A stretch of DNA of 64,000 bases from Plantago ovata (GCA_028274465.1 CM051456.1:77982753-78046752); one strand, 5' to 3'; shown: positions 1 to 12,240, counted from the stretch's first letter. Numbers and translations are program-made. The notes: generated from the letters alone by a model not told the origin.

Positions 1-886
1 TGTCCAATGTGTTCCGTTCAATTCAATACTACGAAGATAGAGGGCTTAGATAGATCAAGAAATAAAGCAATAACTCAAGTCTGATTCGCGTTACAGCCAT
101 CATGCATAATTAAGAACCCTAGCTAAGAAATCACATACTATCACCAACGATAGATTTAGCTATTCATAGATGACATGCAATCAACAGAAATCAAAGCAAG
201 ACTGAATGAAAACATGTTGAAAGATATAAATATAAATAGAAAAATCGTGAGATACAATGTTACCGACGAAGGTTGTCAATCTCCGAAGAATTGCGAACTC
301 ACAACCAAGATAATCCTCCAAATTGATAAGAAAAATAGTCTCCTATGCTTAGAATTCCCAGAACAGGCTCTGGAGAATTCCTATCTAAAACTAATGTGAA
401 AAGTATGAAAAAATGTGTGAGAATGTCTGAAAAACGTAAAAACAGATGCAACTATATATAGGAGTTCGGAAGGCGTGGGGTGAGTGGCCCCAGACACCGG
501 GCGAACCGCCTGGTGTGGGGCGAACCGCCGGGGAGCTCCAGTCGGCGGAAACGCGTTTTTGACGCGTTTTTGGTTTTCTTTTCCTTTCCGGACTCGGATT
601 TTGCCTTCTAGTGACCTTTGAGCCTTGAAACTCGACCCCTAGACCTCAAATCTCGTCCGGAACCTTCTAGATACACCATGGATGACCACGAAACACCGAT
701 TCTTCGTTTTCTTCAATATAATTGTCCGGAAAATCACGTTTTTCACCTAAAACCTGTAAAATGCAAACTAAAGGGAAACGTGACACTATTCTAATAAAAT
801 GTAATATAATATAGCTAAATTAACATAGAGGATAGCTAATTAGGTGAAAAAAGACTCGAATGAAGGTGTAAAATATACGTTCATCA
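1..886 (-). mobile_element. Athila-type (Ty3/gypsy) LTR, truncated by window edge
   Basis: Read on the minus strand this begins TGATGAACG at 886 and follows the same sequence as the LTRs at 19037 and 47198: an early block matching 'tttcaccaatttagctatcc', then 'agaatagtgtcacgtttccc', a GC-rich palindrome cluster, a TATA box (451-461) and a transcribed part. The other LTR end lies beyond position 1, so solo LTR and full element cannot be told apart. The base after 886 is LINE ORF1, so this LTR inserted into the LINE. Confidence 0.85.
485..545 (-). repeat. GC-rich palindrome cluster upstream of LTR TATA box
   Basis: Two imperfect palindromes with core GCGAACCGC (GCGGTTCGC on the other strand) lie about 30 bp upstream, in LTR orientation, of the TATA box at 451-461. 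The flanking arms are ccgg/cctgg and gggg/cgggg. The same kind of cluster sits at the same place in the LTRs at 19037, 39853 and 47198. Confidence 0.7.
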
Positions 887-892
887 ATTACT

Positions 893-1951
893 GTGATCGA
901 AAAGCAACAAAGTTTGGAGAAGATAAAGGAAACTGCGGTTTTTGATGTGCCGGGGCTTTGCGCATCGACAGAGAAACCTGTCTCTGTGGTTGAATTGAAT
1001 TTGGATGGGGAAGCACAGGGTGCCGTTTCTCCTCAGGCATGGGTTGATGTAGTGCGTGGAAATCGTTTGCCAACCAACGGTTATAGGGATCCATTACTCT
1101 GCTCCCCGTCTGGGTGAAACAGGGGTAGAGGTTGATATTGTTGCCTTTGATGTTGAATCGGAATTGGTGTTTTGGCAGTTTGTTGTAATCATGTACGTGA
1201 TTGGGACTGAACTGACATTAACTGCTGTCAAACAGTTTATGGCGAAAACATGGGGACTTGCTGAACTGCCGGATTTGTTCCACCATGCTGATGGATACTT
1301 CATCATCAGGTTTAAAAGTGCCGCCATCAGGGATGAGATCTTGCAAAAGGGGCCTTATTCCATCTTTAACATGCCCATGTTTATGAGAAACTAGATTGTA
1401 GACTTTGATCTTCGGGAGAATTTGCTTCGAGTTCTTCCAATTTGGGTAATGTTTCCTAAACTTTCCTTACATTTGTGGGGTGAGAAGAGTTTGGGAAAGA
1501 TTGCTAGTGCGTTAGGAGAACCTGTGGTTACTGATGAATGTACTGCTCGAAAGTTAAGGGTTTCTTATACACGTGTTCTTATTGAAATTGATGACACTGT
1601 GGAATTAAGGGGTCGATTATGATTTGTGATAATAGTGGCAAGAAGTTTCAGCAACCTGTCATGTATGAGTGGCGTCCTTTATTCTGTGCTAAGGGTCAGG
1701 AAGTTGGGCATAACTGTGGGAAAAAACAGACTGGAGGTGGTGATGTTCGACGCCCAGTGCAGCAACAAAGGTGGAACCCAAAATCGGGTATTGCTAATGT
1801 TGTTACGGGGAAGGTTTCTGAGTCTGCTGTGAACCGTGCTGAGGGGAATATACAGATTGCACAATCTGCTGCTGTAGGGGCTAGAATGGCCTGTCTATGG
1901 GGGCACCATCTTCCTCTAAATGATTACGTGGAATGTGCAGGGGCTAAATAA
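893..1951 (+). pseudogene. LINE ORF1 remnant (DUF4283, CCHC-like knuckle)
   Basis: Two overlapping frames are needed. 893-1117 carries a non-conserved N-terminus. From 1056 a second frame carries the DUF4283 core (ELPDLFHHADGYFIIRFKS, then ILQKGPYSIFN). The frame stops at TAG 1393-1395, where the family normally has Trp before the acidic 'IVDFD' stretch, then resumes (LPIWVMFPKLSLHLWGE, VSYTRVLIEID) until 1622. A degenerate knuckle (CAKGQEVGHNC) follows at about 1687-1720 in the 1619-1951 frame. In LINEs this protein binds the element RNA. This copy cannot make it intact. The family call is firm; the exact start is not known. Confidence 0.8.
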
Positions 1952-4257
1952 GCGATCCAGACATGCTAAGGTTTGATCCCACCTTAGAGCTTTGGATGTG
2001 GCTTGTATTGCGTTGTTAGAAACTCGTGTTAAGGCTTGTAATGCTAGTAGATTAAGATCAAGGTTTGGTCGTCATTGGACTTAACTTGACAATTATAGTA
2101 AGCATGATAATGGTAGAATATGGTTGATGTGGAATTTTACTAATGTAGTAGTTGATTATGTTTCTTGTACGGATCAGTTAGTGCATGTTGCTATTAATGA
2201 AGTTAATGGTTCCTTTAGACATTGGCTTAATGTTGTATATTGTTAGGAAACTTGTAATTTTGATGAGCAATTAACCATGCTAAATTAAGGACAATCCAGT
2301 AACTAGTACTCTTAAGGTCCATAGGAATTTAGAATTTTAAGGACATTTTAAAAGAGGAACGTTTGCTGAAGACTTAGTGTAGGTACTAGTTAGGTTCTTA
2401 AGCTTGCTAATGATGTACGCTATTTTTACAAACAATCTATTGAAGACCTAGAACCGCTCATAAAATTGAAGATTCGAAGACTGAAGACTTAGAAGAATTC
2501 TGAGAAGGTATCTACAAAGGCACACGTTATCTCAGAAAGTGAGAAACTCAGCAACTCAGCATGCATAAGTGAAAATCTATATGACAGAGTAGGTTATGTT
2601 TGTTGAAGCTGAGACTGACCACTTGCTGGTAACATTTGTGACCTACTTGCTGAAGTACTCTGCATTTTGGCTCCAAACATTCACATTTGAATTTTCAAAG
2701 AGCATTAAATGCTACAGCACGCTGAAGACATGAAGACAAGAGACAAAGGAAGCACGCTGCTGATAGTACTGTTTTGGCAAGCGATAGTGACATCTTAAGG
2801 TACTAGACTTGGAATTTCAAATTCAAACGGCTACCTTTAGACACTATAAACCGAGGTCCTTAGGCAGAGTAGAAGGGTGTGTCAACAATGTGATCAAACT
2901 CTCACTTGTGCTTTAAACACTCAAATCCTTCTCTACTATTTACTGCCTATTGATCCGTTCCAAAACTTAAGATTGAAACAAAAGCTACTTGTGAAGAAGT
3001 AGAACATTAAAAGCTAAGAAATTAGTTAAGTGTTCTTTCCTCTAAACAAGAACAAGTCTTGACACCAAAAACAACAAACTTTCTTACTGCAAAGTATTAC
3101 AAGTTGAGTTAGTTTAGATTACTTGTTATGGCTGCAAAGTTATATTCAAGTCATCTCATCCCAAACCTCTCTAATTGTTAAACAACCTTATTCAGGCGTG
3201 GAATTCAGGGGGAACTCATCAAGCATAGTTTTGCTGATTAAGTGTCCTAAGATTGGTGGAGAACAAGGTTACAGTTCTCTAGTTTAGGTTGGAAAGAAGG
3301 TAAGTGTGCTTTGGTTTCTGAGAATCATTAGTGATAGGATTTGTAAGGAACCTCATATCTTATCATAGTGGATTCAGTCCTAGAAAGGACAAAGTGGATT
3401 AGTTGAGGGATTACGCCACCCTCAGATACCACTATAAAAGTGTTTGTGTGATTTACATTTTTGCAGTTATCTTTCAGCAAGTTACTTTGTTTTACACTGT
3501 TTATCTGCTCACTTGCTGAAACTAGCTTTCTGACAACAGAACTTATTGTAAAAGACTTCCACACTCTGTTTCTAAGTATCAGCAAACTTGTGACTGAAAA
3601 GTAAGAATCACTTGTTGTAAAAGTTAAGTACCAGCAAACTCATTACTGACAAGTAATAAACACTTGTTGAGGAAGTTTTAGACCACGCAAAAGTTTTTAA
3701 AGACTATTCACCCCCCCTCTAGTCTTTACTTGTTGTCTAAAGGGACCAACATATATGCTCATAATACCTTGGATAAGAGACGGCTGCTTTGGTATGATCT
3801 TGATGAAATTGCCTCTAATATTCAAGGTCCGTGGATTGTCATGGGTGACTTTAACAATGTGTTATCAGTTAATGACAGAATTGGTGGTAATGATGTTTTA
3901 GTTCTTGAGTATCAAGATATGGAACGTTTGATGACTCAGAATGGTTTGTTTGAGTGTGATACTATTGGTGATCATTTCACATGGTCTAATGGTACAATCT
4001 CATCAAGAATTGATAGAGTTATTGGTAATAGTGCGTGGTTTCTCAAATTCCCTCAGTATATGGTGGAGATTCTTGTGCCACATATCTCTGATCATTCACC
4101 GCTGAAAGTGACTTTACAGGTTCCAAGGCCCCGTGTCAAACCTTTATTTAAAATTTTAAATTGTATGGCTAATACTTTGGATTTTCAGCAAGTGGTGCCT
4201 AGTGGTTGGATTGTGAATGTTCAAGGGCGATATGTATGTGGTTTGAGAGAAACTTAA
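1929..4257 (+). pseudogene. LINE ORF2 endonuclease domain, split by solo LTR
   Basis: The apurinic-endonuclease-like domain starts at 1929 with WNVQGLNKRSRHAKV, the usual L1 ORF2 N-terminus, and continues with IALLETRVKA and RIWLMW up to 2240. A 1.5-kb LTR interrupts it. After 3752 the domain resumes with LLWYDLDEIA, GPWIVMGDFNNVL (metal-binding Asp/Asn of the nuclease fold) and LVPHISDHSPL, the C-terminal SDH motif. Stops at 1974 and 2083 and the insertion prevent a functional product. The intact protein would nick target DNA for target-primed reverse transcription. Confidence 0.85.
2241..3751 (+). mobile_element. Solo Sirevirus-type (Ty1/copia) LTR, TSD tatat
   Basis: This 1511-bp sequence begins TGTTAGGAAACTTG and ends GGGACCAACA, the termini of the Sirevirus LTRs elsewhere in the window (12520, 13251, 24963, 35323). 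It is flanked by a perfect 5-bp duplication, tatat at 2236-2240 and 3752-3756. No internal sequence remains, so it is a solo LTR left by LTR-LTR recombination. It sits in the endonuclease part of LINE ORF2 and is therefore younger than the LINE. A pyrimidine run (ccccccct) lies near its 3' end. Confidence 0.93.
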
Positions 4258-4405
4258 AGGGTTGAAAAATGGTTAGCTGCAAATTCAAAGACGTTTTCAT
4301 GGAGTGCATAAAAAGGTTCTTTGTCTTAGGTAGCAATTGGAGGAGGCGCAGAATCTATAGGTTCTCGATCGATCTGACAATCAGCAAAATCAACATATTA
4401 AATGT

Positions 4406-5787
4406 TTGACAGCAGATTTGATGAAATGGGTGTCGATTGATGAACAAATTGGGCAGAAAAAGGCCAAGGTGGATTGGATTCGTCTTGGGGATGACAATAA
4501 TTCTTACTTTCATTCCATTATTCGGGAGAAGAACAGAAACACAAGCTTATACAAACCGGAGAATGCGCATGGAGCCCTTCTGACAAGTCCAGATGAACTG
4601 GAATCTGAAGTGTTGCATTTTTACACTTCACTTGTTGGAAGTCAATCAGAGGATTTGAGATTGGTGGATCTGGATGCGCTTCGTCGAGGTAAACAGTTGA
4701 GTGTTTATGATGGAGATTGGTTATGTAGAGATGTAACAGAGGAGGAGATCTTTCAAGCCTAAAGGGGATTGGTGATACTAAAGCACCGGGGATTGATGGT
4801 TATAATGCCAAATTCTTTAAGGCGGCTTGGCCTATTATTAAGCGGGATGTTATTAGAGATGTGAAAGAGTTTTTCAATCAGAAGAGGTTGTATAAATTTG
4901 CAAATTGCACTCTAGTGACGCTAATCCCAAAATCAAAGAAGGCTAAGACAATGAAGGAGATGAGGCCTATCTCGTGTTGTACGACTCTATATAAGATCAT
5001 TTCCAAAATTCTTACTGAACGATTGGGTAAGGTAATTAATTCTGTTATCCATGATAGTCAATCTACTTTCTTACCTGGAAAAGTGATACATGATAATATC
5101 TTTATTGCTCAAGAATTATTCAAAGGCTATGGTCGGAGGGGTATTTCACCTAGATGTGTTATACAAATGGATTTGCAAAAAGCGTATGATAGTGTTGAGT
5201 GGGTTGCTCTTTAGAGTATTATGCGTGAAATGAGCTTTCCGTGGAAGTTTATCGATTGGATTATGCTTTGTGTCACTTTAGTTTCTTACATACATAATAT
5301 ACAAGGGGTTCCTTCCAATGTGTTGGTTGCAAAGAGGGGTTTACGACAGGGAGATCCAGTGTCACCGCTACTCTTTGTCATTGTTATGGAATGTCCACAT
5401 AGAGTATTACAAACTCTAAAGCATAATCCGAACTTTAATTGGCATCCAAAGTGTGAGAAGGAAAATATTACGAATATCTATTTTGCTGATGACCTTTTGC
5501 TGTTTTCAAGAGGAGATATTGCTTCCGTGGAACTTATGATGGATAAGTTTAATATATTTTCCCAATCTACTGGACTTGTTGCTCATCCTAAAGTAAAGTA
5601 TTTTTTGGGGGGATGTCTTTACCATTACAAGACTCTATTCTGCATTCTACTGGTTTTGTCAAAGGTGTGTTGCCGTTTAAGTATTTGGGAGCCCCGTTGG
5701 TTAGTAAGAAACTCTCGAGTAATCAGTTTCAAGTCTTGGTGGATAAGGTGCCTGAGAGAATTAAGCATTGAACGTCTCAGCTATTAA
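4406..5787 (+). pseudogene. LINE ORF2 reverse transcriptase domain remnant
   Basis: Visible motifs in order: a pre-RT stretch (WIRLGDDNNSYFHSIIREKNR, 4406-4762); RT core from 4861 with TLIPKSKKAK, MRPISCCTTLYKIISKIL, VIQMDLQKAYDSVEW (first catalytic Asp); then from 5221 RKFIDWIM-like context, AKRGLRQGDPVSPLLF and the catalytic box FADD at 5482-5493 (usual LINE form). A TAG at 5212-5214 and frame changes near 4762 and 5600 inactivate it. The family assignment is secure because the order and spacing of the motifs match L1 reverse transcriptases. Confidence 0.9.
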
Positions 5788-5845
5788 GTTATGCGGGAAG
5801 GCTCCAACTTATTAAAAGTGTCATTTTTCCACGGCCAACTACTGG

Positions 5846-6763
5846 ATGCAATTGTTTATGATTCCTAAGAAAGTGTTGAAGAAGATTGAGGCTCATTGTA
5901 GAACTTTCTTATGGAGTGGAAAAGTTGAAGTGAATAAAAAGTCCTCGGTTGCATGGAAGAAAGTTTGCGAGCCTAAGGCTCAAGGTGGAAAAAATGTGAT
6001 GTCACTTCAAATTTGGAATGTTGCTACTGTTGCCAAGCTTTTACGGCACCTTAGCATGAAGACAAATAAACTGTGGGTAAGATGGATTCACAGTTATTAC
6101 CTTAAGGGTGTTTCAGTAGAAGAATATGTTTCTTCTTTGACTTGTTCTTGGCTTTTTTAAGAAGCTTTTAAAAATCAGGGAGGATGTTGTGCACTTACAG
6201 TCTTGGAGTGATGCTTGTGTGAATGGAAATTTGCAGACACAGAAAGTTTATCATGAATTGTGTGGGGCGCAACCTTTGGTGAGTTGGAGGAAGATTTTTT
6301 ATTGTAATAGAGCTACGCCTAGATCAAAGTTCATTGTGTGGTTTGCGTGTCTAGATAAAATGTTTACAAAAGGTAGACTGTTCAACATGGGGATTTCTGC
6401 AGACTCTGATTGTGTACTGTGCGGTGAGACTGAATCAATCGATCACCTATTTTTATGTTGCCCGGTGATTCAGACAGTTTGGCAACATTTTCTGGCTTGG
6501 ATGAATATTAGTAGGATCCCACACATGTTTACATAAGAATTGGACTGGATTATGGCAGAAACAAAGGGAAAATCTTCCAGATCGAGACTACTAAAGACGA
6601 CGTTTGTTGCGACTATATATACTGCCTGGAAGGCGCGGAATGCAAAGATATATAGTTGTATGCCTCTTAGTATGTATATTATTGATGAAATTAAGCGAGT
6701 TGTCAAGGCTAGATGTATAGATGATGTAAAACTGCTAAAGTATTGTTGCAAGTTAGTTTGACA
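5846..6763 (+). pseudogene. LINE ORF2 C-terminal region with zf-RVT domain
   Basis: 5846-6160 reads as the post-RT region of plant LINE ORF2 (FMIPKKVLKKIEAHCRTFLWSG, SVAWKKVCEPKAQGG). 6189-6536 carries the zinc-binding zf-RVT domain: W..IF..RATPRSKFIVWFACLDKMFTKGRL, then CVLCGETESIDHLFLCCP, giving the C-x2-C...H-x3-C-C pattern at about 6415-6465. The 6540-6761 frame continues with FVATIYTAWKARNAKIY. Stops at 6158 and 6534 break the frame. There is no RNase H domain, which is common in this LINE group. Confidence 0.85.
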
Positions 6764-6890
6764 GTAGTTTTAGAGATTGCCCTCAGATTGTAGTCGAGTT
6801 GTGCTCGTGATGGGAATGTCTGGATCTTCGGATTGACAAACTGTTTTGTATTGTTTTTGGAATAAAGTAAACAATTTTGGTTCCAAAAAT

Positions 6891-8096
6891 TATTCTCAAC
6901 ATTCACCAGTTCTATTGAGACTCCATAATAGATTGTGTCCTACTTAACACAACAATAGTTCATTAAAGATTTGATCATAATAATTTACTTCGTTGTACTA
7001 TTATTGTTATTTTTAATTATAATTATAATAATTTTATCGTATATACTTAATGATAAGATAATAATCCTTGTACTATGATAATGTAAGTAGCCTCCGGTGA
7101 AGTCATTATTATACATTAATTAGCTGGAAATAATAATAATAATAATATTACCTTTGCCAGAAGCTGCTTGGATTATCTATGCTTCAATAAAGGGTTATTT
7201 GTATCTGATTATGAAATATGTTATTATTCATTTTATTATTTATCTTTATTTAATTATTATACTTTTGTCATGATTTATGTAAACCATAATCTATTATCAT
7301 AGATGTTCACTATGAGAATTATAATCTATTATATTCTGATGATGATGAAATCATAATCTTCGGTTCATGTAAACCATACTTTTGATGTATATTTTAATGT
7401 TATAATATATGTTTTTCAAAATAGTGTGATGATGACAAAATCAATTTATATGAAAATGTGACAATAGCACACGTATCTCCTTGAAGTCCTTATTACATAT
7501 TTTGAATGATTACATTCAAAGTAATAGTTACTCAAGCATATACGTGTGGCATTGTCCTGAAATATTGGAATGTCTGAACACTATTTAATATGAGCTGCAG
7601 AAAATAAAAATTACAAACACACTTTACATTACTATGTTATTTTGACTCGATATCATATATTGAAAGTATAGGTGGACAGAGGTGTTTTCAGTTTGTGGAT
7701 TGAAAAAAAAAATATATAAAATATTATCAATCCGCAAGCTAAACGCATCACTGTTCTCCTATATTTTGAACATTGATACCGAATTTGATTAACTTATAGT
7801 TGTAATTTTATTTTGTAAATTAATTTGTATTTCAACACATATGTTTATTATAGTGTGATGATGACAAATTAACAATCCTAGCAATATGATAATGCCACTG
7901 GTTGTCTTCAATGTTATTACTATACGTCGACTAAGGCAAAGTCATACTAATATTAGCTTTGGAGACAGCACGTGGGATTATATAAGGCGTATGGATTGAA
8001 TTTACTGAACACAATTGTATTGTTAAATACATTCCATCATTTTTGGTGACTCGGCGTTTCGAGTCACTATCCGTGACAGGGACCATTACATCTCAT
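6891..8096. other. AT-rich intergenic stretch with degenerate direct repeat
   Basis: No credible ORF is visible. Two blocks about 850 bp apart resemble each other: about 7020-7230 and about 7850-8000 share 'tatgataatg', a central '(t)tattatac/tattactatac' and a 'gattatctatg/gattatataag' end. Each is also preceded or flanked by 'agtgtgatgatgacaaa' (near 7421 and 7853). This may be an old noncoding element. I could not assign it to a family. Confidence 0.35.
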
Positions 8097-8525
8097 TAAA
8101 GGTCCTTGTCAAGTACAGTGATTTGGATCGCCTAACTAGCAAATATGATGGAATGGGAACATTTAATTTGAAATTTAATAAGGTTTGCACGGATTAAAAG
8201 TACAAACACCCTCCCCCAGCCTGGACCGTCTACACTTACATTAAGAGCACGCGGTTCAGCCTGGGGGTGTGCTTGTACTTCGGTTTTCATGTAAATCATT
8301 GGTGTTATTATACATCGACAAAAGTAGAGTCATACTAAAGGTTCCTGTAAAGTACAGTGATTTGGATCGCCTAGCCAGCAAATATGATGGAATGGGAACA
8401 TTTAATTTGAAATTTAATAAGGTTTGCACGGAATAAAAGTACAAACACATTCCCCCAGCTTGGACTGTCTGCACTTACATTAAGAGCATGCGGTTCAGCC
8501 TTGGGGGGTGTACTTGTGTTGAAGG
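8097..8525. repeat. Duplicated ~185-bp repeat, each copy with an inverted repeat
   Basis: Two copies start near 8097 and 8337. They share 'agtacagtgatttggatcgc', 'aaatatgatggaatgggaac' and 'cacttacattaagagca'. Each copy ends in an inverted repeat: in the first, 'aagtacaaacaccctccccc' (8198-8217) pairs with 'gggggtgtgcttgtactt' (8263-8280) across a loop of about 45 nt. The copies differ at scattered sites. It could be a foldback element or a fold-forming RNA; the sequence does not decide this. Confidence 0.6.
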
Positions 8526-8658
8526 GTAGTTCGTGCTTTCTTCTTAATTCGCCTAAACTCTTCTCCAAAAGGTAACACTTTGGTCTTCTCTTGAAGGATG
8601 TTCCTTTGATTTTAATTAGGCTCCATGAGGTTTCCTTGAACCTGAAATTAACTGGATT

Positions 8659-8673
8659 GGGGGGGGGGGGGGG
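8659..8673 (+). repeat. G15 homopolymer
   Basis: Fifteen consecutive G residues follow 'aactggatt' and precede 'tttagtatctc'. The run marks the left edge of the LTR-like block to its right. Its length may be imprecise in the assembly. Confidence 0.8.
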
Positions 8674-9700
8674 TTTAGTATCTCTTGTCCGGTCTGTAGG
8701 ATATCAGACCAGAGGGACGACTTAACGTGTAGAGAGTTGGAGTGCTACCCTAGTAATAGTAAGAGTACTAAATATGGTAGGTGAATAGTAAATTGCTTAC
8801 CTTGGGATTATGAAAGAGGTCCCTTTATATACTCATAGTATTTTATTGTCACTTTATGTAGGATCGTGACAAGTGTCCGTCTGAGATTGAAGCCTCCTTT
8901 GGCCCAAGCCCATTAAGGAGGTCCATGGGCTTTGACCCAAACATCTGACCTAGGGTTTGGAGGGCATTCTAGACATTTCAAGACTAGTGGATTCTTCTGG
9001 AAGGTGGGCCACCCAGGGACCTACCGGCTATGTTCGACCTAGGTGCTCGAGCCCTACTTCCGGACCCACCGATCGAGTAGTCCTCTGCCTGGTTACCTCT
9101 TGACGATACTATCTCGACGTAAGGTCCTCGATCGACCACCCCCCGAGATGCGTCTCGGTCCACTTCAGTCAGCTTGTCCTTAGTAAACTTTCTTGAAGGG
9201 CAACCTCTTCATGCTGATCAGACCATATGCTGGTCGAGACACCCTCAGGGGACGTACCTGGAAGGGTGGTCGAGCCCTTTGAGGGACAGTCCTTTAGAGC
9301 TTCGTCGCGCTCTTAGACTGCTCTAGTTCGTAAATACGGACTTGACATATTTTAACGCCAAAATATGTCCCCCTAGTTTCCAAGTATCTTTGTAGAAGAT
9401 AGTTGAGGAACTATATAAAAGTCCTGATCGAGCACTCTTTGAGGTAAAGGGTTGTCTCGACTAGTAGTCGGTGAAAAAAGATCTCCGTATTCAAGCCTTA
9501 GTAGCTTTCCCTCCTCCTATATCCTCCTCCCCCTTTTTATAGGGTCTGAGGAGACGTTGCTCGGACCTTATAAAAGGGGTATGTTTGCTGGGTAGAGATT
9601 GGATCCGGGTAAGCATCCCATGGTAGAAGTAGGATTCTCTATTTCTTGCCTTATTGCTCTTTCCTTTAGCTTATCTCGAGGAAGTTCGTCGAACGAGGAG
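8674..9700 (-). mobile_element. Unassigned LTR-like block (probable Ty3/gypsy LTR, minus strand)
   Basis: On the minus strand there is a TATA box (tatataaag, about 8823-8832), a likely transcribed portion running to the poly-G edge, and a purine-rich tract (aactaggggga, about 9365-9380) that would fit a polypurine tract just upstream of an LTR. The composition is distinct from neighbouring DNA (many 'gatcga' and 'gtcgag' words). No coding domain is present and no flanking duplication was found. A purine/pyrimidine-rich stretch with two further TATA-like words lies at 9520-9585. Family and borders are uncertain. Confidence 0.35.
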
Positions 9701-9705
9701 AAGAA

Positions 9706-12240
9706 TCAATTCAAGAGTGCTTCTCCAGATGAACAAGCTGAGATGCTCAAAGGCTCATTTGTGCCTGTGGTGGCTGGTCCCCACAAAATCAATGAGGAGA
9801 AAGAGGTCATAAGTCAAGCTAAGTACATGCATCTTCCATTAGTTATCCTTACTGATGATGAAGAAGAAAAAGAAGATGAGAATGTAATTGAAGATTCTAG
9901 TGATGATGATGAGGGAAAAGATTCTAAGGACTCAAAGGACAAAAATGATGATGATGATGAATCCTAAGGTCCAAGTCCTGGTGCTGGTGGAGTAAATTAA
10001 GTTGCTAATCAAGCAACTGAACAAGAGCAAGCTGTTGAACAACCACCTCCCAGCAACCAAGAAGAATCTACTGCTCCTCCTACTGCTGAACATCCATCAA
10101 CTGACCAAGTTGCTAAGATGAGTGAAGAACAAGCCAGAAAGTTTGCTGAAATTGCCAAAGGCAAGGCAAAGCTTTCTGATGTCGAGTTAGATGAAAAAGC
10201 TTTACTGATGCCAAGGTCACTGATCCAAACCTTGATGAAGAAGAAGAACAAGACGAAGACTTTCAGACAGCTGTGGCAAACAACATGGTAATAAATGTAT
10301 CTGGAACACAACACTTGTCTGTTGCTCAGTCTTCTGGAGTGAAAAGCACGGAAGAATCCACCCTTCCACCCCTACTACTGGTGAAACTCCAGTTGTTGAG
10401 TCTCAAGAGTTGCCTCCAGCAACCACTCAACCAGAAAACATAGTGACTGAAAACTTGGGTGAAAAGGTTGTTGACTTCGATAAAGAAGATACTGAGAGCT
10501 TATCAGGTTTTTTTGATGAAGAAAAAGAGATGGTTGTCAAGAATGATAAAACTGGTGAAACCCAAACCCAACATTCAAACTCTTCTACTTCCTCTGGGAA
10601 ACAACTATGAAAGAAGGAAACTCAAACGAATTGAAGATCAGTTCGTCACTGAACCAAAAGCCCACAATGTAACTCCTTATCTAGTGCCATATCCCAGTGT
10701 GGATGCATGGACACCAAGAATGCAAGCTCTCTTGCAAGTGCACAAAGAATGCAAAGCTGAAGATGAGGAGTTACTTGCTGAAAAACCCTTCAATATGGAA
10801 AAGGTCTTAACTGTCTTGCTGAGACGTACGACAACTCTCACTCTAGCTCAAGCTGATGTAAGCTTACAACAAAGGAGTTATGAGAAAGAAGCAAGTCAAG
10901 CTCTGAAAATTGGCAAGAATGCTTTGAAAAAGGCCCAATCCATTATGGAACAGAAGGTTGTTGACACCCAAAGGGCTGAAGAAAATCTGAAGATGATAAA
11001 GGCGGAGTTGTCCAAAACAAACCAACTTCAACAAGACATGGTTGAACACTACAACAGCTTGCATAAGCTTGCTAAAAATTGCAATGAGTTTTTCTCAACT
11101 CAAATCTTTGATGTTTTGCAATCCATGTCTAAGGGGAAAGATACACCTCACTTCCAAAAGAAGAGCTCAAAGGATTTGCCTCCTACTGCCCCCTCCCCCT
11201 TGTTGATGAAATTACCAGGACCGCCTACAAATGAACCTCTTGCTGAAACAACGCAAAGTTCTAAAAGAAGAGCTGAAACAAATTCTGAGAGAAGTTCAGC
11301 AAATCCAAAAAGGAGAAAAACTGCTACTGATACTCCAGAATTTTGTCAAACTGATAGTCATCAAGGATTTGATAATGATGACAATGATGATGACCAAACA
11401 ATAGCTCAAGCTATAAGAGCTAAGCCCCTTTCTGCCAAGACTCAATCTGGCACTACCAAGTTGCTTTCCTCAAGTTCTTCAGCAAGGAACTCTGAAAGTA
11501 ACTCAAAACAAAGAAGAAGGGAAAGAAGGGCTAAGGAACAAGAAGAAAAGAGGAGAGAGGCCCGTGAAGCTGTTGGCTTAGGTGTACAATACACCAAAAC
11601 AAGCAACAAAGAAACCACTCAAAATGTGGTAAGAAACAAATTGGGCTTCTTTATTCTAAAACTTGAAGACCTACTTGCTAACAATTACTTCCCCAAGGTT
11701 GTCCTTCAGCAAATGGAAAAATGGAATGTAATCAAGGTTGCAAGTAAAGAAAGAGTACCCTCTCCTCTAACAAGCTATGATGACAGAAAACTCTGGCTAG
11801 ATGTGGAAGTAAAAACAAGGATTATGACTCTAAGCAAAGACAGAAAAGATGAGCCTCCTTACTTTAAGCCACTGGATGTCGCCTTTGTGTATGATGAGTT
11901 TTTGGGTAAGGCAAAACCAAAACTCAACGTGACTCCATCTGAGTTTTTCTACTTAACACAAGAGAATGCTAATGAGGATTTTCGCTATCTGAGAAAAATT
12001 TATAAGAAGCAGAATCTGAGTGATCTACATCTACATCACGTTTGCTGCTAGGGACTTTTCATTTGGACTGAAGTTATGCAACGACATGACCCCCATGCAA
12101 AATACTTTCAGCGTTGCGAACTTAGCAGGGAAAAGCAACTACATGTCAGAAAGCTTCTGGAAGATTATGAAGCTAACTGTGAAGAATTTCCCAAGGTTGC
12201 TGATGAAAGTGTGAAAGATGTTTACAACAATTGCTTCTAA
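9706..12240 (+). pseudogene. Sirevirus extra ('env-like') ORF, 5'-truncated copy
   Basis: Homology to the same ORF at 15089-21490, 26799-31461 and 61284-64000 begins near 9706 (FKSASPDEQAEMLKGSFVPVVAGPHKINEE). It continues with an acidic D/E run to a stop at 9965, then a frameshifted Q/P-rich part, one GETPVVESQ unit (about 10380), and from 10610 a long open frame. That frame contains a coiled-coil-like region (to about 11100), a basic NPKRRK motif (about 11305), an Arg/Lys/Glu-rich stretch and the conserved C-terminal half (TQNVVRNKLGFFILKLEDLL). The last 60 residues (KLLEDYEANCEEF) lie in another frame, 12063-12240. The protein's function is unknown. Position after pol is the only reason for 'env-like'; no transmembrane segment is visible. 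Confidence 0.85.

Larger units (their letters stand above)
887..6890 (+). mobile_element. L1-type LINE, decayed, interrupted by a solo LTR
   Basis: This non-LTR retrotransposon keeps recognisable pieces of ORF1 (DUF4283 and zinc knuckle) and ORF2 (endonuclease, reverse transcriptase, zf-RVT), all on the plus strand and in the usual order. It is broken by frameshifts and stops. The 5' end is lost at the LTR junction (886). A poly(A) signal aataaa at 6861-6866 and a degenerate A-rich end near 6890 mark the likely 3' end. A Sirevirus solo LTR at 2241-3751 splits the endonuclease domain. Confidence 0.85.

Noticed and set aside
175..399. 74-codon ORF near the left edge
   Set aside because: It is antisense to the transcribed part of the Athila-type LTR 1-886; a chance frame.
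9520..9590. Possible host-gene promoter with two TATA-like words
   Set aside because: The downstream frame runs straight into truncated Sirevirus sequence, so there is no host gene to serve.
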